A DNA stretch of 6,770 bases from Chamaesiphon sp. (GTDB lineage Bacteria; Cyanobacteriota; Cyanobacteriia; Cyanobacteriales; Chamaesiphonaceae), in the NCBI GenBank assembly GCA_026785875.1, contig JAJAZF010000136.1, positions 1 to 6,770 of the forward strand. Direction: 5' to 3'. The notes under the pieces are model-generated. The model was not told where the DNA came from. It made no database searches and saw nothing but the letters and a program-made list of their open reading frames with translations. The first letter of the stretch is position 1. Each line of letters opens with the position of its first letter. A program made the translations under genes and the position numbers. This document shows, piece by piece, positions 6,025 to 6,770 of the stretch.

Positions 6025-6062
6025 TGCACATAGATACATTATTACGAATATTTTAGAGCTAA

Positions 6063-6091
6063 ATTATCGCAGATCGAGATCGTCAGCGCAA
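6063..6091 (-). promoter_or_regulatory. Candidate lyase promoter
   Basis: TTGCGC (6091-6086), a 17-bp spacer and GATAAT (6068-6063). The -10 matches five of six consensus positions and is preceded by TGC, the extended -10 form; the -35 matches only three of six. A start near 6056 would leave a leader of about 44 nt to the TTG at 6012. Confidence 0.4.
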
Positions 6092-6210
6092 CTTCACTTT
6101 ACAGATCGCCAGTAGTCTCTCCAGAATCAAAATCTATCAATATAGAGATATTTCCGCTTAAACTTCCAAACTTACTAAATACTATTTTGAAGTTAATTAG
6201 CTGGATCTGT

Positions 6211-6218
6211 GCGATCGC
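6211..6218. repeat. HIP1 octamer (GCGATCGC), the intergenic copy
   Basis: Perfect copy of the highly iterated palindrome typical of many cyanobacterial genomes. Three further perfect copies lie inside genes: 1917-1924 (Hpt gene) and 5498-5505 and 5831-5838 (lyase gene). Four in 6.77 kb is far above the roughly 0.1 expected by chance, and it is one of the reasons for the cyanobacterial assignment. Confidence 0.9.
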
Positions 6219-6266
6219 CAATCGAGATAGATCGAGGCGAAATTTGATGTAGTGCTACTTGATTTT

Positions 6267-6300
6267 CGATCGCAGTCGAGCGATCGGAATTGGACGATCG
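6267..6300. repeat. Cluster of three CGATCG sites with a 7-bp dyad
   Basis: CGATCGC (6267-6273) and GCGATCG (6280-6286) form perfect 7-bp inverted arms around a 6-nt centre, and a third CGATCG follows at 6295-6300. CGATCG is the core of HIP1 and a known target of cyanobacterial C-methylation (M.Ssp6803I type). It is the densest cluster outside coding sequence in the window. Confidence 0.6.
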
Positions 6301-6668
6301 TTGCCGACTGCTGTTGGATGCGCTGATCTAATTTGAGAGATACATTACACAAGTCTAACTCTAGTCATCGCCATCAACTTCAGCACATTGTATAAAAGAC
6401 AACTAAGCACAGAGCGGCTGAAATAGCCGTTTACCCTGCCGATCGACACTTCAGAATTATTTGCTTGAGCTTGCCTAAAATTCACTGATTTAACGATTGA
6501 CTTTAGATATTATTTGTGGGAATTACAGATTTCTATAATTAAAATTACGCTATTTTACTGAACTATATCGACAAGGTATGTAATTAGTTTAGTTCACTAT
6601 TGCTGTTATTGGTAGGCTGAAATCCCAATTGGATTCCCGCTCGAGACTACGCCACTTTGCTGAAAAAT

Positions 6669-6708
6669 ATCGCTCTCGGGCGAAGCGATGTAGATCGTGG
6701 GCTACGAT
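6669..6708. promoter_or_regulatory. Two adjacent hairpins before the possible start at 6707
   Basis: ATCGCT (6669-6674) pairs with AGCGAT (6684-6689), with a further TCG/CGA (6676-6678, 6681-6683) inside. Four bases later ATCGT-GGGCT-ACGAT (6694-6708) forms a 5-bp stem with a 5-nt loop. The second stem runs into the ATG at 6707. The inverted repeats are visible; function is unknown. Confidence 0.3.
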
Positions 6709-6770
6709 GAAATTACAGCAGCAGACAGCTCACAGAATTACAAATTTTAGATATCGATTTGCGTTAGCTA
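6707..6770 (+). CDS. Possible start of a gene cut off by the window end
   Basis: From the ATG at 6707 the frame stays open to the end of the window, giving MKLQQQTAHRITNFRYRFAL and one more residue. It has no clear Shine-Dalgarno, and the ATG lies at the edge of a small hairpin. A 21-codon open run is weak evidence by itself. The peptide is basic and is not recognisable as any family; it could equally be chance. Confidence 0.2.
   Translation, partial: MKLQQQTAHRITNFRYRFALA

Larger units (their letters stand above)
6092..6706. other. Long region without a convincing gene
   Basis: About 0.6 kb, AT-rich, with no open frame of useful length on either strand and no tRNA-like T-loop. It contains one HIP1 octamer (6211-6218), a cluster of three CGATCG sites (6267-6300), a TATAAA at 6391-6396 followed by the small hairpin CGGCT-GAAAT-AGCCG (6415-6429), and two hairpins near the right end (6669-6708). 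It could hold regulatory DNA for a gene beyond the window, an unrecognised small RNA or a decayed gene; nothing visible decides between these. Confidence 0.6.

Noticed and set aside
1..6770. CRISPR array, insertion sequence, prophage or tRNA
   Set aside because: No spaced direct repeats of CRISPR length, no transposase or integrase, no long terminal inverted repeats and no tRNA T-loop motif were seen on either strand. The short tandem repeats are heptamers without spacers.

Overview
The window comes from a cyanobacterial chromosome. The evidence is a cyanobacterial-type 5S rRNA, four perfect HIP1 octamers (GCGATCGC), about 28 copies of the CGATCG core counted by eye in 6.77 kb, heptanucleotide tandem repeats between genes, and a GC-rich palindromic element of a kind scattered through cyanobacterial genomes. 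The genus cannot be fixed from this sequence alone.

Layout from left to right: (1) positions 11-189 hold the 5S rRNA gene and a strong intrinsic terminator, the end of an rrn operon entering from the left. (2) A membrane sensor histidine kinase (minus strand, 237-1598) runs toward the rRNA end. (3) A 165-bp divergent intergenic region carries a four-unit heptad repeat and two short dyads. (4) A free-standing Hpt phosphotransfer protein and the nuclease-like SfsA follow on the plus strand, 33 bp apart and probably co-transcribed. (5) A tiny single-span membrane protein (minus) ends 4 bp from the sfsA stop. (6) An AmpG-family muropeptide permease (minus) lies upstream of it, with a structured leader. 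(7) A palindromic repeat separates ampG from an aspartase/fumarase-superfamily lyase (minus), best called aspartate ammonia-lyase. (8) About 0.7 kb without a convincing gene closes the window; a short open frame starting at 6707 may be the beginning of the next gene.

How the genes relate: the kinase and the Hpt protein diverge from one promoter region and could belong to one phosphorelay, but no response regulator is present here, so this is an inference. The remaining genes look like unrelated housekeeping functions: cell-wall muropeptide recycling (AmpG), aspartate/fumarate metabolism (lyase) and nucleic-acid processing (SfsA). Several start codons are non-ATG, and the longest open frames overstate the N-termini of the permease and the lyase; both are re-called here from ribosome-binding sites.

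I see no mobile element, CRISPR array or defence system. The points most worth checking are the placement of two different heptad repeats directly against start codons, the stem-loop over the ampG ribosome-binding site, the mixed active-site signature of the lyase, and the AT-rich non-coding right end.
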